64,000 bases of DNA from Pseudoalteromonas amylolytica (lineage in GTDB: Bacteria; Pseudomonadota; Gammaproteobacteria; Enterobacterales; Alteromonadaceae). The notes beneath the pieces were generated by a model. It was not told the origin of the DNA, searched no databases, and saw only the letters and a program-made list of their open reading frames with translations. This document shows, piece after piece, positions 17,464 through 27,363 of the stretch (position 1 is its first letter; the number at the start of each line of letters is the position of its first letter). Where the stretch lies: assembly GCF_001854605.1 (NCBI RefSeq), contig NZ_MKJU01000026.1:124001-188000 (forward strand). The letters run 5' to 3'. The translations under genes were made by a program, and so were the position numbers.

Positions 17464-20130
17464 TTATGCGTAAAGTGGGTTAGTTTTGGTCGTATCGATA
17501 TCAAATTTCTTGATAGCTTCAACGACTACTGACTTCTCAACTTTGCCTTGCTTAACAAGTTCAGTAAGTGCTGCAACAACAACGTATCCAGCATTCACTT
17601 CAAAGTGACGACGTAGGTTTTCACGGCTGTCTGAACGACCATAACCATCCGTACCTAACACTTTGTATGAAGCACTTGGCATGAAGGCACGTACCTGCTC
17701 AGCATAGTTCTTCATGTAGTCAGTAGCAGCAATGGCTGGTGACTCGCTCATAACAGTCGCAATGTAAGGTACTTTTGCTTCAGACTCAGGGTTTAGCATA
17801 TTGAAACGCTCTGCATCTTGACCATCACGCGTTAGTTCATTGAATGACGTCACAGAGAACACATCAGAACCAACACCGTACTCTTCACTTAAGATCACGC
17901 CCGCTTTGCGTACTTCATTTAAGATAGTGCCTGAGCCCATTAGCTGAACATGCGCTTTGTCGCCTGAATTGCTCTCAAGCTTGTAAATACCTTTACGAAT
18001 ACCTTCCTCAGCGCCTTCTGGCATGGCTGGCTGGTGGTAGTTTTCGTTCATCAATGTTAGGTAGTAGAACACGTTTTCTTGCTCAGGACCGTACATACGA
18101 CGAATACCGTCTTGTAGAATCACTGCCACTTCATAACCGAATGTTGGGTCATAAGAGATACAGTTAGGTACGGTGCCCGCTTGAATATGTGAGTGACCGT
18201 CTTCGTGTTGTAAACCTTCACCATTTAGCGTCGTACGACCTGCCGTTGCACCCAGTAAGAAACCACGTGCCTGTTGGTCGCCCGCCATCCATGCCATGTC
18301 ACCAACACGTTGGAAACCAAACATAGAGTAGTAAATGTAGAATGGGATCATCGGCAAGTCGTTGGTGCTGTATGATGTTGCAGCAGCAACCCATGACGAC
18401 ATGGCACCTAGCTCGTTGATACCTTCTTGTAGTACCTGACCCGATGTTGCTTCTTTGTAGTAAGAAACGATGTCACGGTCTTGTGGCGTGTAGTTCTGAC
18501 CATGTGGATTGTAAATACCGATTTGACGGAATAAACCTTCCATACCAAATGTACGCGCTTCATCAGCGATGATAGGTACAATGTTTTGACCGATGTTTTT
18601 ATCTTTTAGCAATACGTTTAACGCACGAACAAATGCCATAGTCGTTGAAATATCACGTTTTTGCTCTTGTAGCAGTGGCTCAAACGCGTTGACTTCTGGT
18701 AGCGTTAACGCTTGAGTAAAGTTAGGTAAACGCTGTGGCGTATAGCCGTGCAGTGCTTTACGACGAGCATGCAGGTACTCGTACTCTTTTGAGCCTTCTT
18801 CAAGCTTCAAGTACGGTAGGTTAACCAGCTCTTCGTCTGACACCAAGTCTTGTAGACCTAGACGTGAACGTAAGTGTTCAACGTGTGTCATATCCATTTT
18901 CTTAACTTGGTGTGCGATGTTTTTACCTTCAGCCGCTTCACCCATGCCGTAACCTTTTACAGTTTTAGCTAGGATAACCGTTGGACGGTCTTTGGTTTCT
19001 TGTGCTGCTTTAAATGCGGCAAACAACTTAGAAGGCTCATGACCACCGCGTTTCAGTGCAAAAATTTCTTCGTCGGTCATATCTGCAACCAGTGCCGCAG
19101 TTTCTGGGTAACGACCAAAGAAGTGCTCACGTACGTATGCGCCGTCTTTTGCTTTGTAAGTTTGATAGTCACCGTCGATGGTTTCGTTCATCAACTGTAG
19201 TAGTTTACCTGTGGTATCTTTTGCTAGTAGTTTGTCCCAGCCCGAACCCCATACTACCTTGATCACGTTCCAACCTGCACCTCTGAATAGACCTTCAAGC
19301 TCTTGAATGATCTTACCATTACCCATTACAGGGCCATCTAGACGTTGTAGGTTACAGTTGATTAGGTAACAAAGGTTATCCAGCTTTTCACGCGCGGCAA
19401 AAGAGATCGCACCACGTGATTCTGGTTCATCCATTTCACCATCGCCTAAGAACGCGTAAACACGCTGGTTCTTGGTATCTTTTAAGCCACGGCCATCAAG
19501 GTATTTTAGAAAACGCGCTTGATAGATAGATGCGATTGGTCCAAGCCCCATAGAAACGGTAGGGAATTGCCAAAATTCAGGCATCAGTTTAGGGTGTGGG
19601 TAAGATGAAATACCTTTACCATCCACTTCTTGACGGAAGTTATCTAACTGCTCTTCAGTTAAACGACCTTCCAAAAATGCGCGAGCATAGATACCCGGTG
19701 AAATATGACCTTGATAATAAACTAAGTCACCACCGTCAACCTCGTTAGGTGCACGGAAGAAGTGATTGAAACACATTTCATAGAACGCTGCTGACGACTG
19801 GTAAGACGCCATATGTCCGCCAAGTTCTAAATCTTTCTTTGACGCACGTAATACGATCATGATGGCATTCCAACGAATGATTGAACGAATACGACGCTCA
19901 ATGTTTACATCACCTGGATAAGCAGGTTCTTGGTCCGCTGGAATAGTATTCACATAGTTAGTAGTTGTGCCAGTTGGCATATCTACGCCTTCTAGACGTG
20001 CTTGCTCAAGTACTTGCTCTAACAAGAACTGCGCGCGCTCAACACCTTCTTCTTTTACTACCGACTCAAGCGCTTGCAACCACTCTTGGGTTTCTAACGC
20101 GTCTACGTCAAATTTATTGACTTCAGACAT
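17464..20130 (-). CDS. aceE: Pyruvate dehydrogenase E1 component
   Basis: Homodimeric thiamine-diphosphate E1 component, which decarboxylates pyruvate and acetylates the E2 lipoyl groups. The 888-residue length matches E. coli AceE (887). Recognisable segments include SYQSSAAFYEMCFNHFFRA, the thiamine-diphosphate/Mg2+ motif GDGEMDEPE...NLCYLINCNLQ, and GLQHEDGHSH, which contains active-site histidines. It is second in the pdhR operon, 62 bp after pdhR. No anomaly was seen. Confidence 0.98.
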   Translation of the reverse strand: MSEVNKFDVDALETQEWLQALESVVKEEGVERAQFLLEQVLEQARLEGVDMPTGTTTNYVNTIPADQEPAYPGDVNIERRIRSIIRWNAIMIVLRASKKDLELGGHMASYQSSAAFYEMCFNHFFRAPNEVDGGDLVYYQGHISPGIYARAFLEGRLTEEQLDNFRQEVDGKGISSYPHPKLMPEFWQFPTVSMGLGPIASIYQARFLKYLDGRGLKDTKNQRVYAFLGDGEMDEPESRGAISFAAREKLDNLCYLINCNLQRLDGPVMGNGKIIQELEGLFRGAGWNVIKVVWGSGWDKLLAKDTTGKLLQLMNETIDGDYQTYKAKDGAYVREHFFGRYPETAALVADMTDEEIFALKRGGHEPSKLFAAFKAAQETKDRPTVILAKTVKGYGMGEAAEGKNIAHQVKKMDMTHVEHLRSRLGLQDLVSDEELVNLPYLKLEEGSKEYEYLHARRKALHGYTPQRLPNFTQALTLPEVNAFEPLLQEQKRDISTTMAFVRALNVLLKDKNIGQNIVPIIADEARTFGMEGLFRQIGIYNPHGQNYTPQDRDIVSYYKEATSGQVLQEGINELGAMSSWVAAATSYSTNDLPMIPFYIYYSMFGFQRVGDMAWMAGDQQARGFLLGATAGRTTLNGEGLQHEDGHSHIQAGTVPNCISYDPTFGYEVAVILQDGIRRMYGPEQENVFYYLTLMNENYHQPAMPEGAEEGIRKGIYKLESNSGDKAHVQLMGSGTILNEVRKAGVILSEEYGVGSDVFSVTSFNELTRDGQDAERFNMLNPESEAKVPYIATVMSESPAIAATDYMKNYAEQVRAFMPSASYKVLGTDGYGRSDSRENLRRHFEVNAGYVVVAALTELVKQGKVEKSVVVEAIKKFDIDTTKTNPLYA

Positions 20131-20192
20131 ATGGAATTTTCCTTATGTTTAAAATACGAATTTATTATTCAGTTTTAATGTGATCAGCACGC

Positions 20193-20942
20193 TTACTGCT
20201 GTTTTGTACGTCTTAAGCTACGCTCGATGCGCGAACGCTCTTTGCCCGCTTCAAGTAATGCTTCTTCAATAAACGCTAAGTGCGCGTTACTGGCTAAACG
20301 TGCCTGCTCAGGGTTGCCATTAATAACGGCCTCCAACAACACTCTTCTATGCTCAGCCAGTTGCTCACTTACTTCTGATTTTTGCACCAATACCGTTAAG
20401 TTCTGCAACACATTCTGCTCAAGTAACGATTGCATACCTCGCATTAAATGTAACAACACCACGTTATGTGAGGCTTCTGCCACCGTAAAATGAAAGGCAT
20501 TAATAGCCGCTGCAGTTTGGGCAAGATCCCCTTGTGCTTGAGCGATGCTATCAAAGCTGTTTTGCACCTTTTCGAAATCTGTATCGGTACCGCGTAGCGC
20601 TGCATAATAAGCGGCAATCCCTTCAAGGGCATGACGAAACTCAAGTAAATCAAATTGTGATTCAGGGTGCTTGCTGATCAAGTCAAATAACGGATCTGTT
20701 AGCCCTTCTTCCAATTGATTCTTAACGTAAGTTCCTCCGCCTTGACGGCGTGTTACTAGGCCCTTTGCTTCGAGCTTTTGAATTGCTTCGCGTAGTGAAG
20801 GTCTCGATACTTCAAATTGCTTAGCAAGCTCGCGCTCAGGGGGCAACTTTTCTCCTGGCATTAAAGAACCCTCAAGGATCATATTCTCAAGCTGTTCTAA
20901 AATAACATCGGATAACTTCGCTGCTTTTATCTTTAAAGACAT
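20193..20942 (-). CDS. pdhR: Pyruvate dehydrogenase complex repressor PdhR
   Basis: GntR/FadR-family regulator of 249 residues. The N-terminal winged helix covers residues 10-75 ([20 protein letters not shown], then [20 protein letters not shown]). The C-terminal all-helical FCD effector domain in E. coli senses pyruvate. It heads the pdh operon, so it should repress itself and aceEF when pyruvate is low. A close match to the PdhR operator lies 78-93 bp upstream of the start codon. FadR or LldR-like paralogues are less likely given the operon. Confidence 0.94.
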   Translation of the reverse strand: MSLKIKAAKLSDVILEQLENMILEGSLMPGEKLPPERELAKQFEVSRPSLREAIQKLEAKGLVTRRQGGGTYVKNQLEEGLTDPLFDLISKHPESQFDLLEFRHALEGIAAYYAALRGTDTDFEKVQNSFDSIAQAQGDLAQTAAAINAFHFTVAEASHNVVLLHLMRGMQSLLEQNVLQNLTVLVQKSEVSEQLAEHRRVLLEAVINGNPEQARLASNAHLAFIEEALLEAGKERSRIERSLRRTKQQ

Positions 20943-21019
20943 TGATCTAACGCCGAATTTCAGTGTACTGCTAACCTCAACTATTTGTGGTTAGCCGATC
21001 CATTAAAACCAAAAGGTAA

Positions 21020-21035
21020 ATTGGTCATACCAAAT
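21020..21035. promoter_or_regulatory. PdhR operator
   Basis: ATTGGTCATACCAAAT fits the known PdhR consensus ATTGGTNNNACCAAT with both half-sites intact and lies 78-93 bp upstream of the pdhR start codon. Confidence 0.8.
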
Positions 21036-21158
21036 TTGCACAATACGTTATCAAAATCAATGAACACTGTCAAAAATCTGCGTATAAATACCCACTGAAA
21101 GTGCATAGTTAAAGTGTAAACTTTATACAAAAATATCGAATTTCCTAGGTTTATAAAA

Positions 21159-21173
21159 AAGGTCTGACCAGTT
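21159..21173. promoter_or_regulatory. Second GntR/FadR-type operator-like repeat
   Basis: AAGGTCTGACCAGTT contains the perfect GGT-CTG-ACC repeat. It resembles both the PdhR core and the FadR consensus (TGGTCNGACCA). It lies about 220 bp upstream of pdhR, with no rightward gene nearby to explain it otherwise. Confidence 0.45.
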
Positions 21174-21368
21174 TAAAATTAAAAGAGGGATCATCCACCA
21201 ACACATACCAATCGAAAATATATAGGCACTAAAATTGATGCTCGCCGATACCAACTGTATGCCAGCCATGTGTAGATATCCAATCTTAAAAGTGAAATAT
21301 CACGTGCCATTAACTTAGAACCTATTCTTTACTAGGAGAAAACGCGATAGATATAATAGTTCTTAGCT

Positions 21369-21491
21369 GTGTGGGGTTTGGGCGGAACACCAAATGAGGC
21401 TGTAATCGCGATAGCTGTAATAATAATGGTAGTTACTCCATTGCTTATCACTCAAGTTTTTATCAAGCTTTACGCGGCGTATGTTGCTTGA
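21369..21491 (+). CDS. Possible small hydrophobic peptide or gene remnant
   Basis: A 40-codon frame from a GTG reads VWGLGGTPNEAVIAIA and then a clear membrane-type stretch VIIMVVTPLLITQVFIKLY, ending TGA at 21491. No Shine-Dalgarno precedes the GTG. A good TAGGAG (21333-21338) lies upstream in a different frame, so the frame could be the remains of a small membrane protein that lost its start or suffered a frameshift. It overlaps the 3' end of the opposite gene by 22 bp. It may be chance; the family is not recognised. Confidence 0.25.
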   Translation: MWGLGGTPNEAVIAIAVIIMVVTPLLITQVFIKLYAAYVA

Positions 21492-22207
21492 GCTTTAGCA
21501 CTTAACTGTTCAGACATATTTTCAATAAAACCAAACATATTTAAGTTATTGCCGATCCGCGCACTGACCTCATCTTCCTTGATTTGCTCTGTCATTAAAG
21601 ATCTCATATCAATGATTTGTGAAAAGTTCTCGCTGTTCACATCATACTTGCCCCAGTATTCACTGGTTCCTTGCTCGCTTGGACCACGCTCAAGTTCGGT
21701 ATACTTCAAGAAGTTGTCTTTAACATCATTGGCCAGCTGCACGAGCTTTTCATTTGCATTCAATTTATCTTCAAGATAGCTGATTTGATCCGCGCTTAGC
21801 TGCCCAGAGACCTTAATTGCGCCTTCTTCATCAACTGAGAATGCCCAGTCCTTTTGAGCAAGTTGTGGGTCACTGCTGGCCAGCTCACTCATAAACTGGT
21901 TGTACTGCCCAGCCAATTCATCAGCCGCTTTGTACATATCACCATTAAAGTAGAGTTGGTGATAGGCTTCATTGAGTCTCGCACTTGTCTGTTCTGGTTC
22001 CTCTATAAGCTGTTGAGCTTCACCAACAACAATAGGTCTACTATACGTGGGATCTAGGATCTGCTCTTTGGAACCATGGTAAGTATCAGCCGCAAGTTTA
22101 AGATCACTGTTTTGCACAGTGGTGGTATTTTCCTGATTAACTGATTTTGAAGTGCCTTTATTTGCTAAAGCACCTATCTCAATCAGTTGGTTGGCATTTA
22201 CTTTCAT
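21470..22207 (-). CDS. Hypothetical acidic, mostly helical protein
   Basis: A 245-residue protein of unrecognised family. The start at 22207 is supported by AAGGA 9 nt upstream. It is acidic, lacks cysteine, and shows no signal peptide or membrane segment. The N-terminal 60 residues are Ser/Thr/Asn/Gln-rich and look flexible. The remainder is dominated by amphipathic helical segments such as SADQISYLEDKLNANEKLVQ. It stands alone between pdhR and serB, both on the same strand, with a gap of 127 bp from serB. Composition (Asn/Gln/Ser-rich head, helical tail) resembles secreted or appendage-associated proteins, but that is only an impression. Confidence 0.6.
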   Translation of the reverse strand: MKVNANQLIEIGALANKGTSKSVNQENTTTVQNSDLKLAADTYHGSKEQILDPTYSRPIVVGEAQQLIEEPEQTSARLNEAYHQLYFNGDMYKAADELAGQYNQFMSELASSDPQLAQKDWAFSVDEEGAIKVSGQLSADQISYLEDKLNANEKLVQLANDVKDNFLKYTELERGPSEQGTSEYWGKYDVNSENFSQIIDMRSLMTEQIKEDEVSARIGNNLNMFGFIENMSEQLSAKAQATYAA

Positions 22208-22334
22208 AAAAAATATCCTTTTCTTAATGAACTTTTATAGGTTATCGGTCAGACTATCCCAAACTATTATTCACATAAAATATTCACTTTACTTACCTAG
22301 CATATAGCACTTATTCACGATTTCTATAACGCGT

Positions 22335-23357
22335 TTAAAGCGGAATAGATAGCAAATAAAGGACTTGTAGTAGTGACCCTTCACAGATCGCTGCATCCGC
22401 TTGAGCAACAACCTTAGGCTTGCCGTGCACAGCGACCCCAGTACCGGCTTGAGCCATCATTAGCAAGTCATTTGCGCCATCGCCCATTGCTACAGTTTGA
22501 GACTTATTCAAGCCATGCTGTTGCGTCAAAATATTTAGTATGTCGGCCTTCTTCTGTGCGTCTACCACCTCTCCAAGCACCTTTCCAGTTAAGTGCTCGT
22601 CAGCGATTTCAAGCTCATTGGCATAACACCCATCGAGTTGTAGTGGTGCTAACAAAGCTTCTGCAAACCAAGTAAAACCGCCCGAGGCAATATACAAATG
22701 CCAACCATGTTGCTTCAGGTGAGTACATAATGTTTTTATACCATCCATTAACGGCAGGTTACTCTTTAACTCTTTGATTAAACTCAGCTCTATGCCTGCC
22801 AACTTACTGACCCGTTGATGCAAACTATCACTAAAAGCGAGCTGTCCAGCCATTGCCTGAGCCGTTACTTTTGCAACTTCATCATAAACATTGGCTAGAC
22901 GAGCAATTTCGTCAATACACTCAATCTCTATCGCGGTAGAATCCATGTCCATCACCAGTAGCCCGGCTTTTGAAATAGTTGCAGGGTTTGCCAAAATAGC
23001 ACACTGTAGCGCCAGTGAATGTGCCGCCTCTCTGAGCTGTTGCTTGAGTTGCTCGGTTACCTCTGGCACATAGCGCTTATCAACATACATCACCATAGCT
23101 TCTGGTAATGCAGGGTGTGGGTGATATTGACATATGGCGCTAACTGGCAGGTCCGAGTCGTGTAAAAATGCCAGAAAGTTTTGCAGCTTAGCGGTTGTTA
23201 ACTGCTCGCCAAACAAGGTGATAAACACGCCTTTTTGGCTATCAGGAGTCATATCGCTTAATAAGCACTGTGCACTTTCAATTCGGTACCATTTTGCTAA
23301 AGTGAAGATATGAGATAAATCATGATCAGGTAATTGCACAAGGCTAGAGGTTGGCAT
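22335..23357 (-). CDS. serB: Phosphoserine phosphatase
   Basis: HAD-family phosphatase for the last step of serine biosynthesis. The start is placed at the ATG at 23357, which has AGGAG 7 nt upstream, giving 340 residues; the longest frame adds 13 unlikely residues. An N-terminal ACT-like region is followed by the nucleophile motif DMDSTAIEIECIDEIA. HAD motif II is YIASGG and motif IV is VAMGDGANDLLMMAQAG. It is divergent from ytjB, as in E. coli. Confidence 0.95.
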   Translation of the reverse strand: MPTSSLVQLPDHDLSHIFTLAKWYRIESAQCLLSDMTPDSQKGVFITLFGEQLTTAKLQNFLAFLHDSDLPVSAICQYHPHPALPEAMVMYVDKRYVPEVTEQLKQQLREAAHSLALQCAILANPATISKAGLLVMDMDSTAIEIECIDEIARLANVYDEVAKVTAQAMAGQLAFSDSLHQRVSKLAGIELSLIKELKSNLPLMDGIKTLCTHLKQHGWHLYIASGGFTWFAEALLAPLQLDGCYANELEIADEHLTGKVLGEVVDAQKKADILNILTQQHGLNKSQTVAMGDGANDLLMMAQAGTGVAVHGKPKVVAQADAAICEGSLLQVLYLLSIPL

Positions 23358-23432
23358 ACATAAGCTCCTAAGTAACAGACTCGCCCTTTTTAACATCTAT
23401 CAATGATACTGTCAGCAACCAACATAGGTAAT

Positions 23433-24050
23433 ATGAAAAATACACAAGCAATTGATTTATTAAAGTCTTCACGAGGCCGTCGATTAGTACGTTTGATGGT
23501 TGCGGCGGCTTGCTTTGTTACCCTAACGTGGCTTGCCTTTAATACCAGCTTTCAATCACATCAATTATTGTACAAACAGGCTGATATGAATGCTCGCAGC
23601 CTAGCGCGTCAACTGGCACTTAATGCCGCCCAACCTCTTATCAAAGAAGACGTACCTTTGTTAAAACAGCTTAGCCAACATCTGGAAAGTGACAAAAATG
23701 TACTCAGTATCGCCATTTATAACAACACGGGAGAGCTGATTGTTGCGAGTGAAGGCTTTACACAACATGATAATACCTACGGTTTACCTCAACAGTTACC
23801 GGGCATCAGTAAACTTAAAACCTCGGTGGTTGAGCCGATCACCGCCAATGACAGACCACTTGGGTTTGTCAGCATGGTGTACTTAACTCAGTCCGCGATG
23901 AGCCAAAGCCATTATCATTTCCATGAGTTGGGCCGTATGGTGCTGCTCATGTTACTTATCACTGGCGTATTTACTTGGCAAATTGGTCGCGCATTAAAAG
24001 GTTGGGAAGTAAAACGTCAGATCCGAAAAAGCGTACAAGATGACAAGTAA
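23433..24050 (+). CDS. ytjB: Inner-membrane SMP/YtjB family protein
   Basis: Membrane protein of the Smp/YtjB family, whose role is poorly known (older literature calls it a hemolysin regulator homologue). With the ATG at 23433, preceded by AGGT, it is 205 residues long; an ATG 30 bp upstream is possible. One N-terminal membrane segment (about residues 20-38) is followed by a periplasmic domain of about 120 residues resembling a small sensor fold (LSIAIYNNTGELIVAS). A second membrane segment lies near residues 164-184. Its divergent pairing with serB is the conserved gammaproteobacterial arrangement. Its 3' end overlaps the tatD-type gene by 34 bp tail to tail. Confidence 0.85.
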   Translation: MKNTQAIDLLKSSRGRRLVRLMVAAACFVTLTWLAFNTSFQSHQLLYKQADMNARSLARQLALNAAQPLIKEDVPLLKQLSQHLESDKNVLSIAIYNNTGELIVASEGFTQHDNTYGLPQQLPGISKLKTSVVEPITANDRPLGFVSMVYLTQSAMSQSHYHFHELGRMVLLMLLITGVFTWQIGRALKGWEVKRQIRKSVQDDK

Positions 24051-24781
24051 AGTTGCCGTGCTATTTGCTCGGGGTGCTCGCTACGCAATTGACATAAATA
24101 CTCAAATACATCTAACAAACGCCTAGGCTCATTAACCTTGCCCTGATGCCCCGACAAGGGCATGGATGGTGCATCGGTTTCAAGTAGCAAGCATTCTAAC
24201 GGTACTTGGCTAAACACTTTTCTGGTCTTGCTTGCCCGCTCATAACTTATGGTGCCACCTACTCCAAGCTTGAAGCCTTGCTTGATATAATACTGCGCTT
24301 GTTGTAAAGACCCAGAAAAAGCATGGATCACCCCGCCAAACTTAGGCGGCGTTTGCTTGAAAGTTTGTGCGATTAAGTGATGGCTTTGTCGATGGTGCAC
24401 AATCAAAGGCAGTTGCAGCATATTGCTGAGTTTAATCTGCTCCGCAAAAAGTGCTTGTTGCCATGGTAATTGTGGGCATGTGCCATCTATACCGCACTCC
24501 CCAATAGCCACCAAGTGATGCTTATTGTTTTGGGCAAATAATATAAGCTGATGCAGCGCCTCATCCGTGTGTTGGTCAATAAAGTACGGATGCAGCCCCG
24601 CAGCAACTCTGCATTGCGAATAACGCTCAGAAAATGCCAGTAATGATTCGCTTTGCTTTATTGTAATGCCAGGCACAACAAAGTAATCAACCCCTAACGC
24701 GTGCGCGTGCGCCAGCTGCTGTTCGAGATCAAGTTTAAACTCGGTAAAGTCTAAGTGACAATGAGTATCAATGAAGTGCAT
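24017..24781 (-). CDS. yjjV: TatD-family metal-dependent hydrolase (YjjV-like)
   Basis: TatD/YcfH-type metallo-dependent deoxyribonuclease-like hydrolase. The start is the ATG at 24781, with AAGGTG just upstream (254 residues); a GTG two codons earlier is less likely. Metal ligands are visible in FIDTHCHLDF, in AIGECGID, in LPLIVHHRQS, in VIHAFSGS, and in LLETDAPSMP. YjjV in E. coli is a close relative, and the serB/ytjB neighbourhood matches loosely. The physiological substrate is uncertain; members act on DNA ends or D-aminoacyl-tRNA. Confidence 0.88.
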   Translation of the reverse strand: MHFIDTHCHLDFTEFKLDLEQQLAHAHALGVDYFVVPGITIKQSESLLAFSERYSQCRVAAGLHPYFIDQHTDEALHQLILFAQNNKHHLVAIGECGIDGTCPQLPWQQALFAEQIKLSNMLQLPLIVHHRQSHHLIAQTFKQTPPKFGGVIHAFSGSLQQAQYYIKQGFKLGVGGTISYERASKTRKVFSQVPLECLLLETDAPSMPLSGHQGKVNEPRRLLDVFEYLCQLRSEHPEQIARQLYLSSCTLFRI

Positions 24782-24866
24782 GTTCACCTTAATAGCTGCA
24801 CATTATGAAGGTAAGTATAAATGCTCTAAGGTTGTATGGCAGCACGCATGGCTGCCTTATACTTTT

Positions 24867-25505
24867 TTAAGGGTTGAGCCTGTCGATTTCCCAACTACCA
24901 TCGCTTTGCTTGATATACATAAAGCGATCGTGTAAACGGTGCTCACCACCTTGCCAAAACTCAACCTTGGATGGCTCAACACAGTAGCCGCCCCAGAAAT
25001 CAGGTAACGGGATCTCTCCTTTGGAAAACTTGGCTTTCATACTATGAAAGGTCTCCATTAAGGCTTTACGTGAGGAAACCGGACGAGACTGCTGTGAGGC
25101 CCACGCAGCAATTTGACTCTCGGCTGGACGTGATAAGAAATATTTGGCCACCGCTGCAGTCGACAGTGGCTTTGCTTGTCCATATACGATGACTTGTCTT
25201 TCAATTTCTTGCCATGGGAAATGCAAACAAACCTTATTGTTGCCCTTGATTTCTTGCGCTTTGCGCGACCCTGTGTTGGTAAAAAACACAAAGCCATTGT
25301 CATCTAAGTGTTTTAATAACACGATGCGCTGTGACGGTTGACCATGCTCATCTACCGTTGCCACCACCATGGCTGTTGGATCTGCAAACTTTGCTTCAAC
25401 AGCTTGCTGTAGCCATTGCTCAAACTGCAAAACAGGGGTTTGCGCTAGCATTTCTCTGCGCAGCCCACCTTTTGTGTATTCGCGACGAATATCTTCAAGC
25501 TTCAT
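24867..25505 (-). CDS. pdxH: Pyridoxine/pyridoxamine 5'-phosphate oxidase
   Basis: FMN-dependent oxidase that makes pyridoxal 5'-phosphate from PNP or PMP. The 212-residue length is typical. The RREYTKGGL start region, the FMN-binding [18 protein letters not shown] stretch and the C-terminal [13 protein letters not shown] ... WEIDRLNP signature are all present. It lies alone, with an argS terminator upstream, and is read leftwards. Confidence 0.96.
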   Translation of the reverse strand: MKLEDIRREYTKGGLRREMLAQTPVLQFEQWLQQAVEAKFADPTAMVVATVDEHGQPSQRIVLLKHLDDNGFVFFTNTGSRKAQEIKGNNKVCLHFPWQEIERQVIVYGQAKPLSTAAVAKYFLSRPAESQIAAWASQQSRPVSSRKALMETFHSMKAKFSKGEIPLPDFWGGYCVEPSKVEFWQGGEHRLHDRFMYIKQSDGSWEIDRLNP

Positions 25506-25520
25506 GATTTTTCCTTACAA

Positions 25521-25555
25521 AAAAGCCGCAATAAACAAGGTTCTATGCGGCTTTT
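25521..25555 (-). terminator. Terminator of argS
   Basis: Stem AAAAGCCGCA / TGCGGCTTTT with a 15-nt loop, followed by a T-run on the minus strand. It lies between argS and pdxH. Confidence 0.75.
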
Positions 25556-25599
25556 AGATTAACACCTCTACGAGGCTATGTAACTAAGCGAATGCGAAT

Positions 25600-27342
25600 T
25601 TACATTTGCTCCATCACTTCAATACCCAACAGCTCTAAGCCAGTACGTAAGGTATTGGCAACTAGGTTACAAAGCATTAAGCGGCTATCACGCACATCAT
25701 CTGCCACATCGTCTTTTAGAATTGGACAAGCCTCGTAGAAAGTCATATACAAACTTGCTAACTCATACAAGTAGCCACACAATACGTGCGGTGTTGCTTC
25801 ATTGATCATCAGATCAAGTACTTCTTCCAACTGCAGCAATTTAAGCGCCAATGTTTTTTCTTGTGGCTCAACAATACTGATTGGCGCATTCAATGCTATG
25901 CTATCAACACCCGCTTTACGGAAAATACTACGTACACGCGTATAGGCATATTGCAAGTAAGGCGCTGTTGCACCTTCAAAACTGAGCATAGTATCCCAGT
26001 TGAAGATATAATCACTGGTACGGTGCTTAGATAAATCTGCATACTTAACTGCGCCAATACCTACTTTTCGAGCGATTTCCTTGCGTTCTTCATCCGATAA
26101 GCCAGAGTCTCTGTTCGCTAACTTGTCTGTAGCACGACTAACGGCCTCTTCTAACAAGTCTGCCAATTTAACGGTACCACCAGTACGGGTTTTAAATGGC
26201 TTACCATCCTCTCCCATCATCGTACCGAATAGGCTTGGCTCATAAGTTGTTTTGTCTTTTAACAGACCCGCTTTACGCGCCGTGATCTCAACTTGGTTGA
26301 AGTGCAAGCCTTGGCGGGCATCCACAAAAATTAGGATACGATCAACATCTAATTCGTTCGAGCGATAGTCACATGCCGCTAAGTCTGTGGTGGAATACAA
26401 GAAGCCGCCACCCGATTTCTGTACGATAAAGACCGAAGGTTCACCGTCTTTGTTCGCCAGTTCATCTAAGAAAACCACCTGTGCGCCTTGGTCTTCAACC
26501 GCAATGCCTTTTGACTTGAGTAAGTCAATCACACCAGCGAGGCGATCATTGTAGGCACTCTCAGCCATGATGTCGTCACGTGTGAGTGTCACGTTTAGTT
26601 TCTCGTAAACTTCTTCGGAGTGCTTCACTGAGGTATCGATGAACATTTGCCAAAGTTTTTTACAGTGCTCATCACCACTTTGTAGCTTCACTACATAGTC
26701 CCGTGCTTTGTCAGCGAAGCCTTCTTCTTCATCAAAGCGTTTCTTGGCGTCACGGTAGAAGCTTTCAAGGTCAGCCAATGCGACATTTTCTAGGTCAACA
26801 CCTTGATTTAACAAATCTTCAAGGTGAGCTATCAACATCCCAAATTGCGTTCCCCAATCCCCCATGTGGTTCTGGCGGATCACGGTGTCGCCACGAAACT
26901 CAAGTGCACGCACCACTGAATCACCAATGATGGTCGAACGTAAGTGACCAACGTGCATTTCTTTCGCAAGGTTTGGTGATGAGTAATCGACCACAACCTT
27001 TTTAGCAGGTTGATGCTCAGACACACCAAGCTTAGCGTCTTTGTTAGCCGCAGCTAAACTGGCGGATAAAAACTCTGGTTTTAAATGAATATTGATAAAA
27101 CCAGGACCTGCGATTTCTGTTTGTGCAGCAATATCACTCACATCTAGATTATCGATAATTTTTTGTGCCAGCTCTCTTGGGTTGGTTTTCAAAGCTTTTG
27201 CTGCGCCCATCGCGCCATTTATTTGATAATCACCAAACTGAGGGCGAGTACTTTGTGTTACCGCAGGGTTAGTTCCTTCAGGGATCCCCGCAGCCAACAT
27301 GGCCGCATTGGCTTTTTCAATTAGAATCGTTTTAATGTTCAT
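25600..27342 (-). CDS. argS: Arginyl-tRNA synthetase
   Basis: Class I aminoacyl-tRNA synthetase charging tRNA-Arg. The 580-residue protein has the N-terminal additional domain that recognises the tRNA D-loop. The HIGH-type motif is in [18 protein letters not shown]. The C-terminal DALR anticodon-binding domain ends in [15 protein letters not shown], as is typical. The gene follows prfC by about 20 bp on the same strand, so the two may share a transcript. Confidence 0.97.
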   Translation of the reverse strand: MNIKTILIEKANAAMLAAGIPEGTNPAVTQSTRPQFGDYQINGAMGAAKALKTNPRELAQKIIDNLDVSDIAAQTEIAGPGFINIHLKPEFLSASLAAANKDAKLGVSEHQPAKKVVVDYSSPNLAKEMHVGHLRSTIIGDSVVRALEFRGDTVIRQNHMGDWGTQFGMLIAHLEDLLNQGVDLENVALADLESFYRDAKKRFDEEEGFADKARDYVVKLQSGDEHCKKLWQMFIDTSVKHSEEVYEKLNVTLTRDDIMAESAYNDRLAGVIDLLKSKGIAVEDQGAQVVFLDELANKDGEPSVFIVQKSGGGFLYSTTDLAACDYRSNELDVDRILIFVDARQGLHFNQVEITARKAGLLKDKTTYEPSLFGTMMGEDGKPFKTRTGGTVKLADLLEEAVSRATDKLANRDSGLSDEERKEIARKVGIGAVKYADLSKHRTSDYIFNWDTMLSFEGATAPYLQYAYTRVRSIFRKAGVDSIALNAPISIVEPQEKTLALKLLQLEEVLDLMINEATPHVLCGYLYELASLYMTFYEACPILKDDVADDVRDSRLMLCNLVANTLRTGLELLGIEVMEQM

Positions 27343-27363
27343 GCTTTATCCTTTGTATGCGGC

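Larger units (their letters stand above)
20943..21469. other. 527-bp intergenic region upstream of pdhR
   Basis: Holds the pdhR promoter region with one strong PdhR operator (21020-21035) and a second GGTCTGACC repeat near 21161. The distal half, after about 21180, has no confident gene. It contains an isolated Shine-Dalgarno-like TAGGAG and a short hydrophobic frame, described separately. Confidence 0.6.
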
